DNA from: Gordonia prachuapensis
Lineage (GTDB): Bacteria > Actinomycetota > Actinomycetes > Mycobacteriales > Mycobacteriaceae
Length of the DNA stretch: 64,000 bases
Reading direction: 5' to 3'
Assembly: GCF_036350515.1 (NCBI RefSeq)
Contig: NZ_JAZDUE010000010.1
Location: 140,335 to 204,334 of the forward strand
The position numbers and the translations under genes are program-made. Below the pieces are notes generated by a model. That model was not told the origin of the DNA. It searched no databases and was given only the letters and a program-made list of their open reading frames with translations. Below, one piece after another: positions 55,847 to 63,876 of the stretch; the first letter of the stretch is position 1; every line of letters starts with the position of its first letter.

Positions 55847-56391
55847 GGCGCGTGGTGACCGTCGTCGTCGCCCTGGTGGTGATCCTCGGGCTCGGCACCG
55901 CATGCGCACGCAGCATCGACGGAACCCCGGTGCCCGTCGGCGCGGCCGGCGATCGGCCGGAGGGCAGTGTCGACACCGACCAGTTCGACAATCTCCTCCT
56001 CGAATGTTCGGTGCTGTCGCCGATGCAGATCGCCGAGGTCGTCGGCGGCACGGTGGCGCGCGGGACGTTCAACGGAGCCATCTGCCGATGGATCGTCGAG
56101 GGCGCGACCACGGCCGGCGTCACGTTCAACTGGTTCGAGTGGGGCGACCCCAACGTCGAGAAGGAGACGGCGAAGCAGCTGGGCTACGAGACCGAGAACA
56201 TCAAGGTCGCCAGCCAGGCGGCGTTCACCCAACGCGACCCGGACCGTCCCGCCGTGTGTGGCGTCACCGCACGGGCGCCCAGCCGCGGCGTCTACACCTG
56301 GTGGGTCGAGCCGCGCACGGTGGCGGTGCCCGCCGATCCGTGCGCCGCCCCGATCAAGCTGATGGAGTTGCTGCTCAGCGGCGGTCAGTGA
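55843..56391 (+). CDS. DUF3558-family lipoprotein
   Basis: A 182-residue lipoprotein with the lipobox GTAC (Cys21). The DUF3558 domain is recognisable from LLLECSVLSPMQIAEVVGGTV, AICRWIVEG, TFNWFEWGDP and CGVTARAP, with the paired Cys typical of this mycobacterial family. It overlaps the preceding DUF3558 frame by 4 nt and is a paralogue of it. DUF3558 lipoproteins are envelope proteins of unknown role. Confidence 0.88.
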   Translation: MRRVVTVVVALVVILGLGTACARSIDGTPVPVGAAGDRPEGSVDTDQFDNLLLECSVLSPMQIAEVVGGTVARGTFNGAICRWIVEGATTAGVTFNWFEWGDPNVEKETAKQLGYETENIKVASQAAFTQRDPDRPAVCGVTARAPSRGVYTWWVEPRTVAVPADPCAAPIKLMELLLSGGQ

Positions 56392-56436
56392 GGCGCGGTT
56401 CTCCTGGGGCCCCGAGTGCGCGAGCGGCACGGGTTG

Positions 56437-56817
56437 TCAGACCGAGACCACCTCGACCAGATCGTCGAGCCCGACGAAATCGGATGGGTTCCGGGTGTAG
56501 AGGCGGGCATCGTGGGCCCGTGCGGTCGCCGCGATGAGCAGATCCGGTGACCGGGCGCGCGGCTGACGGCCCGCATCGACGACGGCGGCCGCGATCTGTC
56601 CGTATGCGGCGGCCACCCCGTCGTCGACGGGTAACGCATCGAATGCCTTCTCGACGAACAACAGTCGGCGCAATCGCTCGGCCCGGACCGCGGCAGTCTT
56701 GGCGACGAGAACGCCGAAATGCAACTCGGCGAGGGTGATCGAACTCAACGCCAGTTGGCCCGGCAACGGTGCGACGTCGGAGCCGACGACGACACTGGTG
56801 TCCAGTATGGCCCTCAC
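56437..56817 (-). CDS. vapC: PIN-domain toxin (VapC family)
   Basis: A 126-residue PIN ribonuclease. ILDTSVVVG holds the first catalytic Asp, ITLAELHFGVL the conserved Glu, and ARSPDLLIAATARAHDARLYTRNPSDF the last acidic pair and the N-x-D end. The GTG start at 56817 overlaps the antitoxin stop by 4 nt; a longer in-frame extension was rejected because it covers the antitoxin gene. VapC toxins cleave specific tRNA or rRNA when released from VapB. Confidence 0.9.
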   Translation of the reverse strand: MRAILDTSVVVGSDVAPLPGQLALSSITLAELHFGVLVAKTAAVRAERLRRLLFVEKAFDALPVDDGVAAAYGQIAAAVVDAGRQPRARSPDLLIAATARAHDARLYTRNPSDFVGLDDLVEVVSV

Positions 56818-57062
56818 CGGTGTCGCCACGGATCTCCGATCGCGTGATCGACGGTGTCCCGATCCGATTCCCACTCGGCATCGGCTGGACCGGCGAAGAG
56901 GTCGGCGACGTCCTCCCACTGGCGCCATGAACGCGATGACGCGGGGACGAGACGGGCGCTCGGACGGCCGGACACGGTGATCGTTATCTGCTCGCCCGCT
57001 TCGACCCGCCGAACCAACTCGGACGCTTCTTGCCGCAACTCACGCAGGCCGACGGTCACCAT
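56814..57062 (-). CDS. vapB: Phd/YefM-type antitoxin paired with the PIN toxin
   Basis: An 82-residue antitoxin. The N-terminal TVGLRELRQEASELVRRVEAGEQITITVSGRPSARLVP is the Phd/YefM DNA-binding fold, and the Trp- and Asp-rich C-terminus would wrap around the toxin. It is upstream of and coupled to vapC. An 18-bp palindrome at 57071-57088 lies just before the start, where such antitoxins bind to repress their own operon. Confidence 0.9.
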   Translation of the reverse strand: MVTVGLRELRQEASELVRRVEAGEQITITVSGRPSARLVPASSRSWRQWEDVADLFAGPADAEWESDRDTVDHAIGDPWRHR

Positions 57063-57070
57063 CGACCCAG

Positions 57071-57088
57071 GGTAGCACTTGTGCTACC
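57071..57088. promoter_or_regulatory. Candidate VapB operator palindrome
   Basis: GGTAGCAC (57071-57078), TT, GTGCTACC (57081-57088) is a perfect 8-bp inverted repeat located 8 nt upstream of the antitoxin start codon. It also lies between the antitoxin and the stop of the thioesterase-like gene on the same strand, so a terminator hairpin is the alternative; the position so close to the start favours an operator. Confidence 0.6.
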
Positions 57089-57100
57089 TGGTGCGTCCGC

Positions 57101-57943
57101 TCACTCGCCCAGCTTGGTCACCGACACCGTCGCGGCCACGACCAGCTCACCGACCTCCGCATCGGGGCCGTCGGCGGGAATCATCATCCAGATCAGCAGC
57201 CGGTCGGGTTCGCGTACCCGTCGCAGGGTGATCGACACTCCCGGCACGATCGGCCGCAGATATTCGATGACCGCGCGATGCGGGGCGTCGACGAGGTCGG
57301 GATGATCGAGGACCTCGTCCTCGATCGCCTCCAGGTAGGCGGCGTTGTTGAGGTGTTTGAACGGGTCGAAGTCGGTGATCCGGAGGACATGCTCCCGGTC
57401 GGCCAGCTCCAGATCGTCGGGGTCGGGTGCCTTGTCCGGGTTCATCGACCGCCACCGCAGCCGGTGCTGGTCGGTCATCGACGACAGCATCTCGAACATG
57501 TCGTCGGTGATCCGGGACGGCATGCCCTGGTCGTTGACGTTGATCCAGAAGGCCTCGGTCTCGATCAGTCCCGGTTCGCGGTGCTCGGGGTTGAACCGGT
57601 TGGTCTCGTGCTCCGCCGTGAGCCGTACCCGCATGTTGGTCCACCGCGTCGACAGCGCCCCGCACCAGCGTTGCGCGGTGACCGTCGCGGGCCAGGAGAT
57701 CGGCCGGATGACGTCGATGACGGTCCGCCGCACGATCCAGAACGGATCGCTCTGCCCGTAGTCGGTGGCCTCGATGTTGTCGTTGGCCACATCCTGCAGG
57801 TAGCGGGCCACGGCATCGAGCCGTACCCGCATCTCCTGGTCGACATCGCCAGTGCGCACCCGGTAATCCGCTTCGAAGTACCGCGCCCCGTCCTTGCGTT
57901 CACTCAGTGGTTCGATGCTGATCCCGCTGGGTGAGTCACTCAC
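57101..57943 (-). CDS. Acyl-ACP-thioesterase-like double hot-dog protein
   Basis: A 280-residue protein of the acyl-ACP thioesterase type, two hot-dog halves. The first begins FEADYRVRTGDVDQEMRVRLDAVARYLQDVA, and the second contains DFDPFKHLNNAAYLEAIEDEV, the N-x-H-like catalytic or structural segment. The GTG at 57943 is chosen because homology begins there; the open frame continues upstream antisense to the next gene. It is divergent from the ferredoxin-reductase gene with operator-like palindromes in the gap. A role in acyl chain release is inferred from the family. Confidence 0.85.
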   Translation of the reverse strand: MSDSPSGISIEPLSERKDGARYFEADYRVRTGDVDQEMRVRLDAVARYLQDVANDNIEATDYGQSDPFWIVRRTVIDVIRPISWPATVTAQRWCGALSTRWTNMRVRLTAEHETNRFNPEHREPGLIETEAFWINVNDQGMPSRITDDMFEMLSSMTDQHRLRWRSMNPDKAPDPDDLELADREHVLRITDFDPFKHLNNAAYLEAIEDEVLDHPDLVDAPHRAVIEYLRPIVPGVSITLRRVREPDRLLIWMMIPADGPDAEVGELVVAATVSVTKLGE

Positions 57944-57966
57944 TCGGTCCCTACTTTCCGCCGCCG

Positions 57967-57987
57967 GTATCTTTACAGTTAAGATAC
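57967..57987. promoter_or_regulatory. Palindrome in the thioesterase/fprB divergent region
   Basis: GTATCTT at 57967-57973 and AAGATAC at 57981-57987 are exact inverted complements around a 7-nt spacer. The element is AT-rich and lies 24 nt upstream of the thioesterase-like gene start, consistent with an operator of a dimeric repressor. Confidence 0.5.
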
Positions 57988-58002
57988 TCAGGACGAAAAA
58001 AC

Positions 58003-58016
58003 TAGAACACGTTCCA
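58003..58016. promoter_or_regulatory. KstR-like operator upstream of the ferredoxin-reductase fusion
   Basis: TAGAACACGTTCCA fits the KstR core pattern T-N2-AAC-N2-GTT-N2-A at every fixed position and begins with the full TAGAAC half-site. It lies 26 nt upstream of the fprB-like ATG. Overlapping it, ACACGT and ACGTGT flank TCC as a second short palindrome, so another regulator is possible. Confidence 0.5.
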
Positions 58017-58042
58017 CGTGTCGGATTTCGAGGAAACAGCAG

Positions 58043-59719
58043 ATGGCGCATGTGATCACCCGGCCATGTTGCAACGATGCCAGTTGCGTCAGCGTGTGCC
58101 CGGTCAACTGCATCCACCCCACGCCGGACGAACCGGAGTTCTTCACGGCGGAGATGTTGTTCATCGATCCGGAGACCTGTATCGACTGCGGGGCCTGCAT
58201 CGACGAATGCCCCGTCGAGGCGATCCTTCCGGATGACCAGCTCGAAGAACGCGACGAGGCGTACCTGCAGATCAACGCCGACTACTACAAGGACCACGAT
58301 GTCGAGGGCGGCCTCGTGCCCCCCAAGAAGGCGCCTCAGCTGCCCGACGGCGAACTGCACGTCGCGATCATCGGAGCCGGACCGGCGGCGTTCTATGCCG
58401 CCGAGGAACTGGTCCGCAAGCCGCAGGTCAAGGTCGACATGTTCGACCGGCTGCCGACCCCCTACGGCCTCGTCCGGGCCGGCGTCGCGCCCGACCACGC
58501 GCCCACGAAGGGCGTCGAGAAGACGTTCGCGGCCACTGCAGCCAAACGGAATTTCCAGTACTTCCTCAACGTCGAGGTCGGCAAGCACATCACCCATGCC
58601 GAACTCGCCGAGCGCTACCACGCGGTGATCTACGCGGTCGGCGCCGCGACCGACAAGCGACTGGGCATCGAGGGTGAGGACCTGGCCGGATCGATCCCGG
58701 CCACCGAATTCGTCGCCTGGTACAACGGTCACCCCGACTACGCCGACCTCGACGTCGACCTGTCGTCGGAGCGCGCGGTGGTGATCGGCAACGGCAACGT
58801 CGCCCTCGACGTGGCCCGCATCCTCGTCAGCGACCCCGACGAACTGGCATCGACCGACATCGCCGATCACGCACTGGAGAAGCTCCGCGACTCCAACGTG
58901 CGGGAAGTGGAGTTGCTCGCCCGCCGCGGCGTCGCGCAGGCCGCGTACACCAACAGCGAATTCCTCGCGCTCGGCGACGTCGAGGGTGTCGATGTGGTGA
59001 TCGATCCCGATGAGCTGGTTCTCGACGCGGCCACCGAGGCGGCGCTCGACGACGACACGTTGGATTCCACCATCGCCACCAAGATCCGGCTCGCGCGTGA
59101 GTTCGCCGAACGTCCTGCCATCGACGGCAATCGACGGATCGTGTTCCGCTTCCTCGTTTCTCCGATGGAGATCGGCGGGGACGGAAAGGTCGAGTCGCTG
59201 ACGTGCGTGCGCAACGCCTATGCGCCGGGAACCGAGCGGGTGGCGGTGACCCCGACCGACGAACGCTTCGAACTGGAGACCGGGGTCGTGCTGCGTGCCA
59301 TCGGCTATCGCGGCGTGCCGGTCATCGACCTGCCGTTCGACGAGGTGAAGGGCGTGGTGCCCAACACCGACGGACGGGTCCAGGCGGTCGCCGACGGCGA
59401 CGTGATGCCCGGTCTCTACGTGACCGGCTGGATCAAACGAGGGGCGACCGGGGGTATCGGCATGAACCGAATGTGTGGCCAGCAGACGGCCGAGGCCGTG
59501 CTGCGTGACTTCGTCGACGACGCGCTGTCCACGCCGTCGACTCCGCGCGACGACGTCGCCGACATCGTCTCCGATCGCGGTGCACGCCGGATCGACCTGG
59601 CCGGCTGGAAGGCCATCGACTCCGCTGAACGGGACGCGGGCAAGTCGGCGGGTCGTCGCCGCGTCAAGTTCGTCTCGGTCACCGAGTTCGAGACCGCCGC
59701 CGGCATGGAACCGGTGTAA
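58043..59719 (+). CDS. fprB: Ferredoxin / ferredoxin-NADP+ reductase fusion (FprB-like)
   Basis: A 558-residue fusion. Residues 1-70 are a bacterial ferredoxin with Cys9/10/15/19/23 and Cys46, 49, 52 and 56 for two iron-sulphur clusters (3Fe/4Fe type). Residues from about 105 are adrenodoxin-reductase-like FNR: VAIIGAGPAAFYAAEELVRK binds FAD, TPYGLVRAGVAPDH is the family signature, VIGNGNVALDVARIL binds NADP, and GWIKRGATGGIGMNRMCG is the C-terminal FAD motif. It can pass electrons from NADPH directly through its own ferredoxin, for example to cytochromes P450. It is 4 nt upstream of the glycosyltransferase gene. Confidence 0.95.
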   Translation: MAHVITRPCCNDASCVSVCPVNCIHPTPDEPEFFTAEMLFIDPETCIDCGACIDECPVEAILPDDQLEERDEAYLQINADYYKDHDVEGGLVPPKKAPQLPDGELHVAIIGAGPAAFYAAEELVRKPQVKVDMFDRLPTPYGLVRAGVAPDHAPTKGVEKTFAATAAKRNFQYFLNVEVGKHITHAELAERYHAVIYAVGAATDKRLGIEGEDLAGSIPATEFVAWYNGHPDYADLDVDLSSERAVVIGNGNVALDVARILVSDPDELASTDIADHALEKLRDSNVREVELLARRGVAQAAYTNSEFLALGDVEGVDVVIDPDELVLDAATEAALDDDTLDSTIATKIRLAREFAERPAIDGNRRIVFRFLVSPMEIGGDGKVESLTCVRNAYAPGTERVAVTPTDERFELETGVVLRAIGYRGVPVIDLPFDEVKGVVPNTDGRVQAVADGDVMPGLYVTGWIKRGATGGIGMNRMCGQQTAEAVLRDFVDDALSTPSTPRDDVADIVSDRGARRIDLAGWKAIDSAERDAGKSAGRRRVKFVSVTEFETAAGMEPV

Positions 59720-59723
59720 GGGG

Positions 59724-60998
59724 ATGCGTGTAGCACTGCTGTCGTATCGCAGCAAACCGCATTGTGGCGGCCAGGGCGTCTACGTCCGGCATCTGTCCCG
59801 CGAGCTGGCGCTGCTCGGGCACGATGTCGAGATCTTCTCGGGCCAGCCGTATCCCGAACTCGACCAGGTCGCCATCGACGCCGGGGTGAAGCTGACCAAG
59901 GTGCCGAGCATGGCGCTCTACGACGAGCCGAACCCGTTCCGGACGCCGCGGCCGGGGGAGTACCGGGACTGGATCGACGCCCTCGAGGTCGGCTCGATGT
60001 GGACGGCGAGTTTCGGTGAGCCGCTCACGTTCAGCCTGCGCGTGGCACGACTGCTGCGGGACCGTCGCGACGACTTCGACATCGTCCACGACAACCAGTG
60101 CCTCGGTTACGGACTGCTCGACATCCAGAAGGCCGGGTTTCCGCTGATCGCGACGATCCACCACCCGATCACGCGTGACCGCACGTTGGCGGTCAAGGCG
60201 GCCAAGGGATGGCGCAAGATCACCGCGTGGCGGTGGCATTCGTTCCTGCGCATGCAAGGGCGGGTGTCGCGGCGTATTCCCGAGCTGCTCACCGTGTCCC
60301 GGAGCAGTGAGGTGGACATCCGCAAGGCCTTCGACATCCCGTCGGGCCGGATCACGACCATCCCGCTCGGCGTCAACACGGAGGTGTTCAAGCCGGGTGT
60401 GGAGCGTGTCCCCGGCCGGATCGCCTGTGTCGCAAGCGCAGATGCACCGCTCAAGGGGGTGTCGTATCTGCTGGAGGCGGTCGCGAAGCTGAGCGCCGAA
60501 CGGCCCATCGAACTGGTCCTGGTGTCCAAGCTCGATCCCAACGGCCCGTCGGCGAAGATGATCGACGGCCTCGCGATCCGCGACAAGGTGCGGGTGGTGT
60601 CCGGGCTCGAGGACGAGGAGATGGCCGATCTGCTGGCGTCGGCCGAGGTGGCCTGTGTGCCCTCGCTGTACGAGGGCTTCTCGTTGCCGGCGGTGGAGGC
60701 GATGAGCTGCGCGACACCCCTGGTCGCAACACGCGCGGGGGCGATCCCGGAGGTCGTGGGCACCGACGAGGAGGCGGCGGTGCTCGTGCCGCCGCGTGAC
60801 TCCGGCAAGCTCGCCCAGGCCATCGGGCAGCTGCTCGACGACGCCGACCTGCGTCGCAGGCTCGGTGACGGCGGGCGTCGCCGCGTCGAGGAACGCTACA
60901 GCTGGGCCGCGGTTGCCGCGAAGACGGCCGAACACTATGAGACAGTGCTGCAACGGGTTGCGGCCGATCGAGAAGTCACGGACCTCACGGGGAACTGA
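59724..60998 (+). CDS. Glycosyltransferase family 4 protein
   Basis: A 424-residue GT4-type enzyme with two Rossmann domains. The N-terminal HCGGQGVYVRHLSRELALLGHDVEIFSG is the acceptor-side glycine loop, and PSLYEGFSLPAVEAMSCATPLVATRAG contains the E-x7-E motif that binds the sugar nucleotide. No membrane segments. ATG at 59724 follows the fprB-like stop by 4 nt with GGGG before it. It heads a group with a methyltransferase and an alpha/alpha-toroid protein, which suggests synthesis of a methylated glycoconjugate; the product is not known. Confidence 0.92.
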   Translation: MRVALLSYRSKPHCGGQGVYVRHLSRELALLGHDVEIFSGQPYPELDQVAIDAGVKLTKVPSMALYDEPNPFRTPRPGEYRDWIDALEVGSMWTASFGEPLTFSLRVARLLRDRRDDFDIVHDNQCLGYGLLDIQKAGFPLIATIHHPITRDRTLAVKAAKGWRKITAWRWHSFLRMQGRVSRRIPELLTVSRSSEVDIRKAFDIPSGRITTIPLGVNTEVFKPGVERVPGRIACVASADAPLKGVSYLLEAVAKLSAERPIELVLVSKLDPNGPSAKMIDGLAIRDKVRVVSGLEDEEMADLLASAEVACVPSLYEGFSLPAVEAMSCATPLVATRAGAIPEVVGTDEEAAVLVPPRDSGKLAQAIGQLLDDADLRRRLGDGGRRRVEERYSWAAVAAKTAEHYETVLQRVAADREVTDLTGN

Positions 60999-61075
60999 CC
61001 GACGATCGACGGCGCGGCGAACTGGTCGCCGCGGCAGAGGATTTGACGGTCGTAGGATTCGAAGGAGAAGAACGA

Positions 61076-61819
61076 GTGCTGACAGTGGATTTCGATCGCT
61101 TGGGGGTTGGTTCGCAGACCAAGGCGATCGACATCGGGGCGGGACAGGGCCGGCACTCGTTCGAGATGTTCCGCCGGGGAGCGGATGTCATCGCGTTCGA
61201 CCAGTCGGAGTCGGACATGGCCGATGTCGCGGAGATGTTCGACGCGATGATGGCCGAAGGGCATGTCCCCGGCGACGCGAAGGCTCGCGCCGAGGTCGGT
61301 GACGCCCTGCGGCTTCCGTACGCGGACAACAGCTTCGACGTGGTCCTCATGTCGGAGATCCTCGAGCACATCCCCACTGACGAGGGTGCCATCGCCGAGA
61401 TGGTGCGCATCCTCAAGCCAGGTGGCGTCGCCGCCGTCACCGTGCCGCGCTACTGGCCGGAGAAGGTGTGCTGGGCGCTCTCGGACGCGTACCACGAGGT
61501 CGAGGGCGGGCACGTCCGCATCTACAAGGCGTCCGAGCTCGCCGACAAACTGACCCGGGCCGGACTCGAGGTGACCGGCACCGACCACGCGCACGCGCTG
61601 CACGCCCCGTACTGGTGGATCAAATGTGCTGTGGGCGTGGAGAACGACGGCAACCCGTTGGTCAAGGCCTATCACAAGCTGCTGGTCTGGGACATGATGA
61701 GCAAGCCGTGGCTCACCCGGGTGGGTGAGCAGGCGCTCAACCCGGTCATCGGCAAGTCGGTCGCGCTGTATCTGCGCAAACCCGAGTCGTCCGGCGGTGC
61801 CGACGCCGGAAGCAGGTGA
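61076..61819 (+). CDS. Class I SAM-dependent methyltransferase
   Basis: A 247-residue methyltransferase. GTG at 61076 has GAAGGAG 8 nt upstream and is preferred over GTG/ATG-type starts before it. AIDIGAGQGRHSFEMFRRGADVIAFDQS is motif I with the acidic end, SFDVVLMSEILEHIP is motif post-II and LKPGGVAAVTVPRYWPEKV motif III. The acceptor is unknown; its place between a glycosyltransferase and a toroid protein suggests a sugar or glycolipid O-methylation. It overlaps the next gene by 4 nt. Confidence 0.92.
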   Translation: MLTVDFDRLGVGSQTKAIDIGAGQGRHSFEMFRRGADVIAFDQSESDMADVAEMFDAMMAEGHVPGDAKARAEVGDALRLPYADNSFDVVLMSEILEHIPTDEGAIAEMVRILKPGGVAAVTVPRYWPEKVCWALSDAYHEVEGGHVRIYKASELADKLTRAGLEVTGTDHAHALHAPYWWIKCAVGVENDGNPLVKAYHKLLVWDMMSKPWLTRVGEQALNPVIGKSVALYLRKPESSGGADAGSR

Positions 61820-62862
61820 CGCCGCTTCCGGCGATCGCGGGTGTCCTCACCGCGGAGCAGGTCGACGCCACGGGCGCCGCGATCGCTGCGATGCAGGAGG
61901 ATTCGGGTGCGCTGCCGTGGTTTCCCGGGGGACAGACGGACCCGTGGGACCACGTCGAGTCGGCGATGGCCCTGTCGGTCACCGGCCGCATCGCCGAAGC
62001 GGAGGCGGCATACGCGTGGTCGCGACGTCACCAGCGCGACGACGGTTCGTGGCCGATTCGCATGGTCGGCGGTCGGGTCGAGGACCCGAACATCGACAGC
62101 AACTTCTGCGCCTACATCGCGGTCGGGGTCTGGCATCACTACCTGATCACCGGGGACACCCGATTTCTGGACGAGATGTGGCCGACCGTGTGGTCGGCGA
62201 TCGACCTGGTCACGAAGTACCAGCGGCCCGACGGCGCCTTCCGGTGGGGCGGTGATCACCGCACCGGCGCGATGTTCGATCAAGCCCAGATCACGGGCAA
62301 CGCCAGCATCTTCCAGGCGATCGACTGTGCGGTGCGGATCGCCGACGAGATGGGGCAGCCCGAGGACGCCTGGGCCGCAGCGCACACCGCGCTCGGGGAC
62401 GTGATCCGTGACCGGCCGGAGAACTTCGAGCCGCCATCGGATCATTCGATGGACTGGTACTACCCGATACTCGGTGGGGCCCTGCGCGGCCGCGCCGGCC
62501 AAGAGCACATCGCCCGGCGCTGGGACGAATTCGTGGTCGACGGAATGGGGATCCGGTGCGTCGACCACCGCCCCTGGGTCACCGGCGCGGAGACCTGCGA
62601 GTTGGCCCTCGCGGTCGACGCCCTCGGTGACACGGCCGATGCGGTCAAGCTGGTCGAATCCATTCAGCACCTACGCGATCCGGACGGATCGTATTGGACC
62701 GGCCTGGTGTACGCCGACGGCAAGCGGTGGCCGGTGGAGAAGAGCTGCTGGACGTCGGCCGCCGTGGTCCTGGCCGCCGACGCGATCAGCCGGACCAGCG
62801 CGGGGGAAGGAATCTTCCGCGACGTCCGGGAAACCCTGGTCGCGGGCGATCCCATCACCTAG
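61816..62862 (+). CDS. Alpha/alpha-toroid protein (often annotated prenyltransferase-like or glycoside-hydrolase-15-like)
   Basis: A 348-residue protein starting at GTG, coupled to the methyltransferase by a 4-nt overlap. It shows repeated helical hairpins with conserved aromatic/acidic loops (RDDGSWPIRMVGG, QRPDGAFRWGGDHRTG, RDPDGSYWTGLVYADGKRWPVEKSCWTSAA), the layout of an (alpha/alpha)6 barrel. Squalene-cyclase/prenyltransferase repeats share this layout, but the Trp/Asp loops recall glycoside hydrolases. Given the neighbours, a glycan-processing role is more likely than terpenoid synthesis (inference). Confidence 0.8.
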   Translation: MTPLPAIAGVLTAEQVDATGAAIAAMQEDSGALPWFPGGQTDPWDHVESAMALSVTGRIAEAEAAYAWSRRHQRDDGSWPIRMVGGRVEDPNIDSNFCAYIAVGVWHHYLITGDTRFLDEMWPTVWSAIDLVTKYQRPDGAFRWGGDHRTGAMFDQAQITGNASIFQAIDCAVRIADEMGQPEDAWAAAHTALGDVIRDRPENFEPPSDHSMDWYYPILGGALRGRAGQEHIARRWDEFVVDGMGIRCVDHRPWVTGAETCELALAVDALGDTADAVKLVESIQHLRDPDGSYWTGLVYADGKRWPVEKSCWTSAAVVLAADAISRTSAGEGIFRDVRETLVAGDPIT

Positions 62863-62928
62863 ACTGGTGTCCAGTCAGCCGTCCGAAGGTAGGGGCGGCA
62901 GCGAACGCGACGTCGCGCGGGAGGACCC

Positions 62929-63786
62929 ATGGAATTCGGAATCGTGCAGTTCACCAGTGATCGCGGCCTCAAACCGCACGTGCTCGCACCACTCATCGAG
63001 GAGGCGGGTTTCGCGTCCTACTTCGTGCCGGAGCACGGGCACATCCCCACGCGGCGCGACGCGGCGCATCCACAGACGGGCGATTCGTCGCTGCCCGATG
63101 ACCGTTATATGCGCACTCTCGATCCATGGACGTCGCTGGCGGCCGCCGCGGCGGTGACCGAGCGCATCCGGTTGGCAACCGCCGTCGCCCTTCCCGTGCA
63201 GTCCGACCCGATCACGTTGGCGAAAACACTTGCGACGCTCGACCACATCTCCGACGGCCGCCTCACGCTCGGGGTCGGATTCGGTTGGAACCTGGACGAA
63301 CTCGCCGATCACAAGGTGCCGCCGAAACGTCGACGGACCATGCTGCGTGAGTACCTCGAGTCGATGCGCGCACTGTGGACCGACGAAGAGGCGGAATATC
63401 ACGGCGAGTTCGTCGATTTCGGCCCCAGCTGGGCCTGGCCCAAGCCGGCCGAGCACATCCCGACCCTCGTCGGCGCCGCCGGCAACGAGAAGAACTTCAA
63501 ATGGATCACCCGCAGCGCCGACGGCTGGATCACCACCCCGGGTGAGGACGACATCGAGGGATCGGTGGCGCTGCTGAAGCAGATCTGGTCGGACGCCGGT
63601 CGTGCGGGCGATCCGCAGATCGTCGTCCTCGACTTCAAACCGGTGGCCGAGAAGCTGGACAAGTGGCGGGAAATCGGAGTGACCCAGGTGCTCTACGGTC
63701 TGCCCGACGACAGCGTGGAGCGCGCGACGGCGTACCTGGCGAAGCTCGCCGGCAAGCTCGACCTCGCACCGGTCGCCGCCGGCTGA
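62929..63786 (+). CDS. LLM-class (probably F420-dependent) oxidoreductase
   Basis: A 285-residue luciferase-like monooxygenase-fold protein. LAPLIEEAGFASYFVPEHGHIPTRRD at the N-terminus, TERIRLATAVALPVQSDPITLAKTLATLDHISDGRLTLGVGFGWN in the core and WITRSADGWITTPG are typical of actinobacterial F420-dependent LLM oxidoreductases. Flavin versus F420 use cannot be told by eye. It follows the toroid gene by 66 nt and may be the last gene of that transcript. Confidence 0.88.
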   Translation: MEFGIVQFTSDRGLKPHVLAPLIEEAGFASYFVPEHGHIPTRRDAAHPQTGDSSLPDDRYMRTLDPWTSLAAAAAVTERIRLATAVALPVQSDPITLAKTLATLDHISDGRLTLGVGFGWNLDELADHKVPPKRRRTMLREYLESMRALWTDEEAEYHGEFVDFGPSWAWPKPAEHIPTLVGAAGNEKNFKWITRSADGWITTPGEDDIEGSVALLKQIWSDAGRAGDPQIVVLDFKPVAEKLDKWREIGVTQVLYGLPDDSVERATAYLAKLAGKLDLAPVAAG

Positions 63787-63798
63787 GGCGTGGCGCCC

Positions 63799-63876
63799 CA
63801 ACCGCTGGTCGGGCGGCCCCCCCAACCGATGGTCGAGTGGCCCCCCAACCGTTGGTCGAGTAGCCGCGAGGCGCTA
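63799..63876. repeat. Tandem left halves of the intergenic repeat, cut by an IS630 element
   Basis: Three units spaced about 24 bp (starting at 63799, 63823 and 63846) carry CAACCG, then TGGTCG, with the third continuing TCGAGTAGCC and GAGGCGCTA of the repeat. The sequence breaks at TA (63875-63876), inside what would be the GCTAGC centre, where the insertion element begins. The arrangement (repeated left halves, then an entire unit) matches the array at 19121-19272. Confidence 0.8.

Noticed and set aside
57944..59755. Long upstream extension of the thioesterase-like gene, antisense to the ferredoxin-reductase fusion
   Set aside because: Homology of the thioesterase-like protein begins at the GTG at 57943; the rest is antisense shadow across a divergent promoter region.
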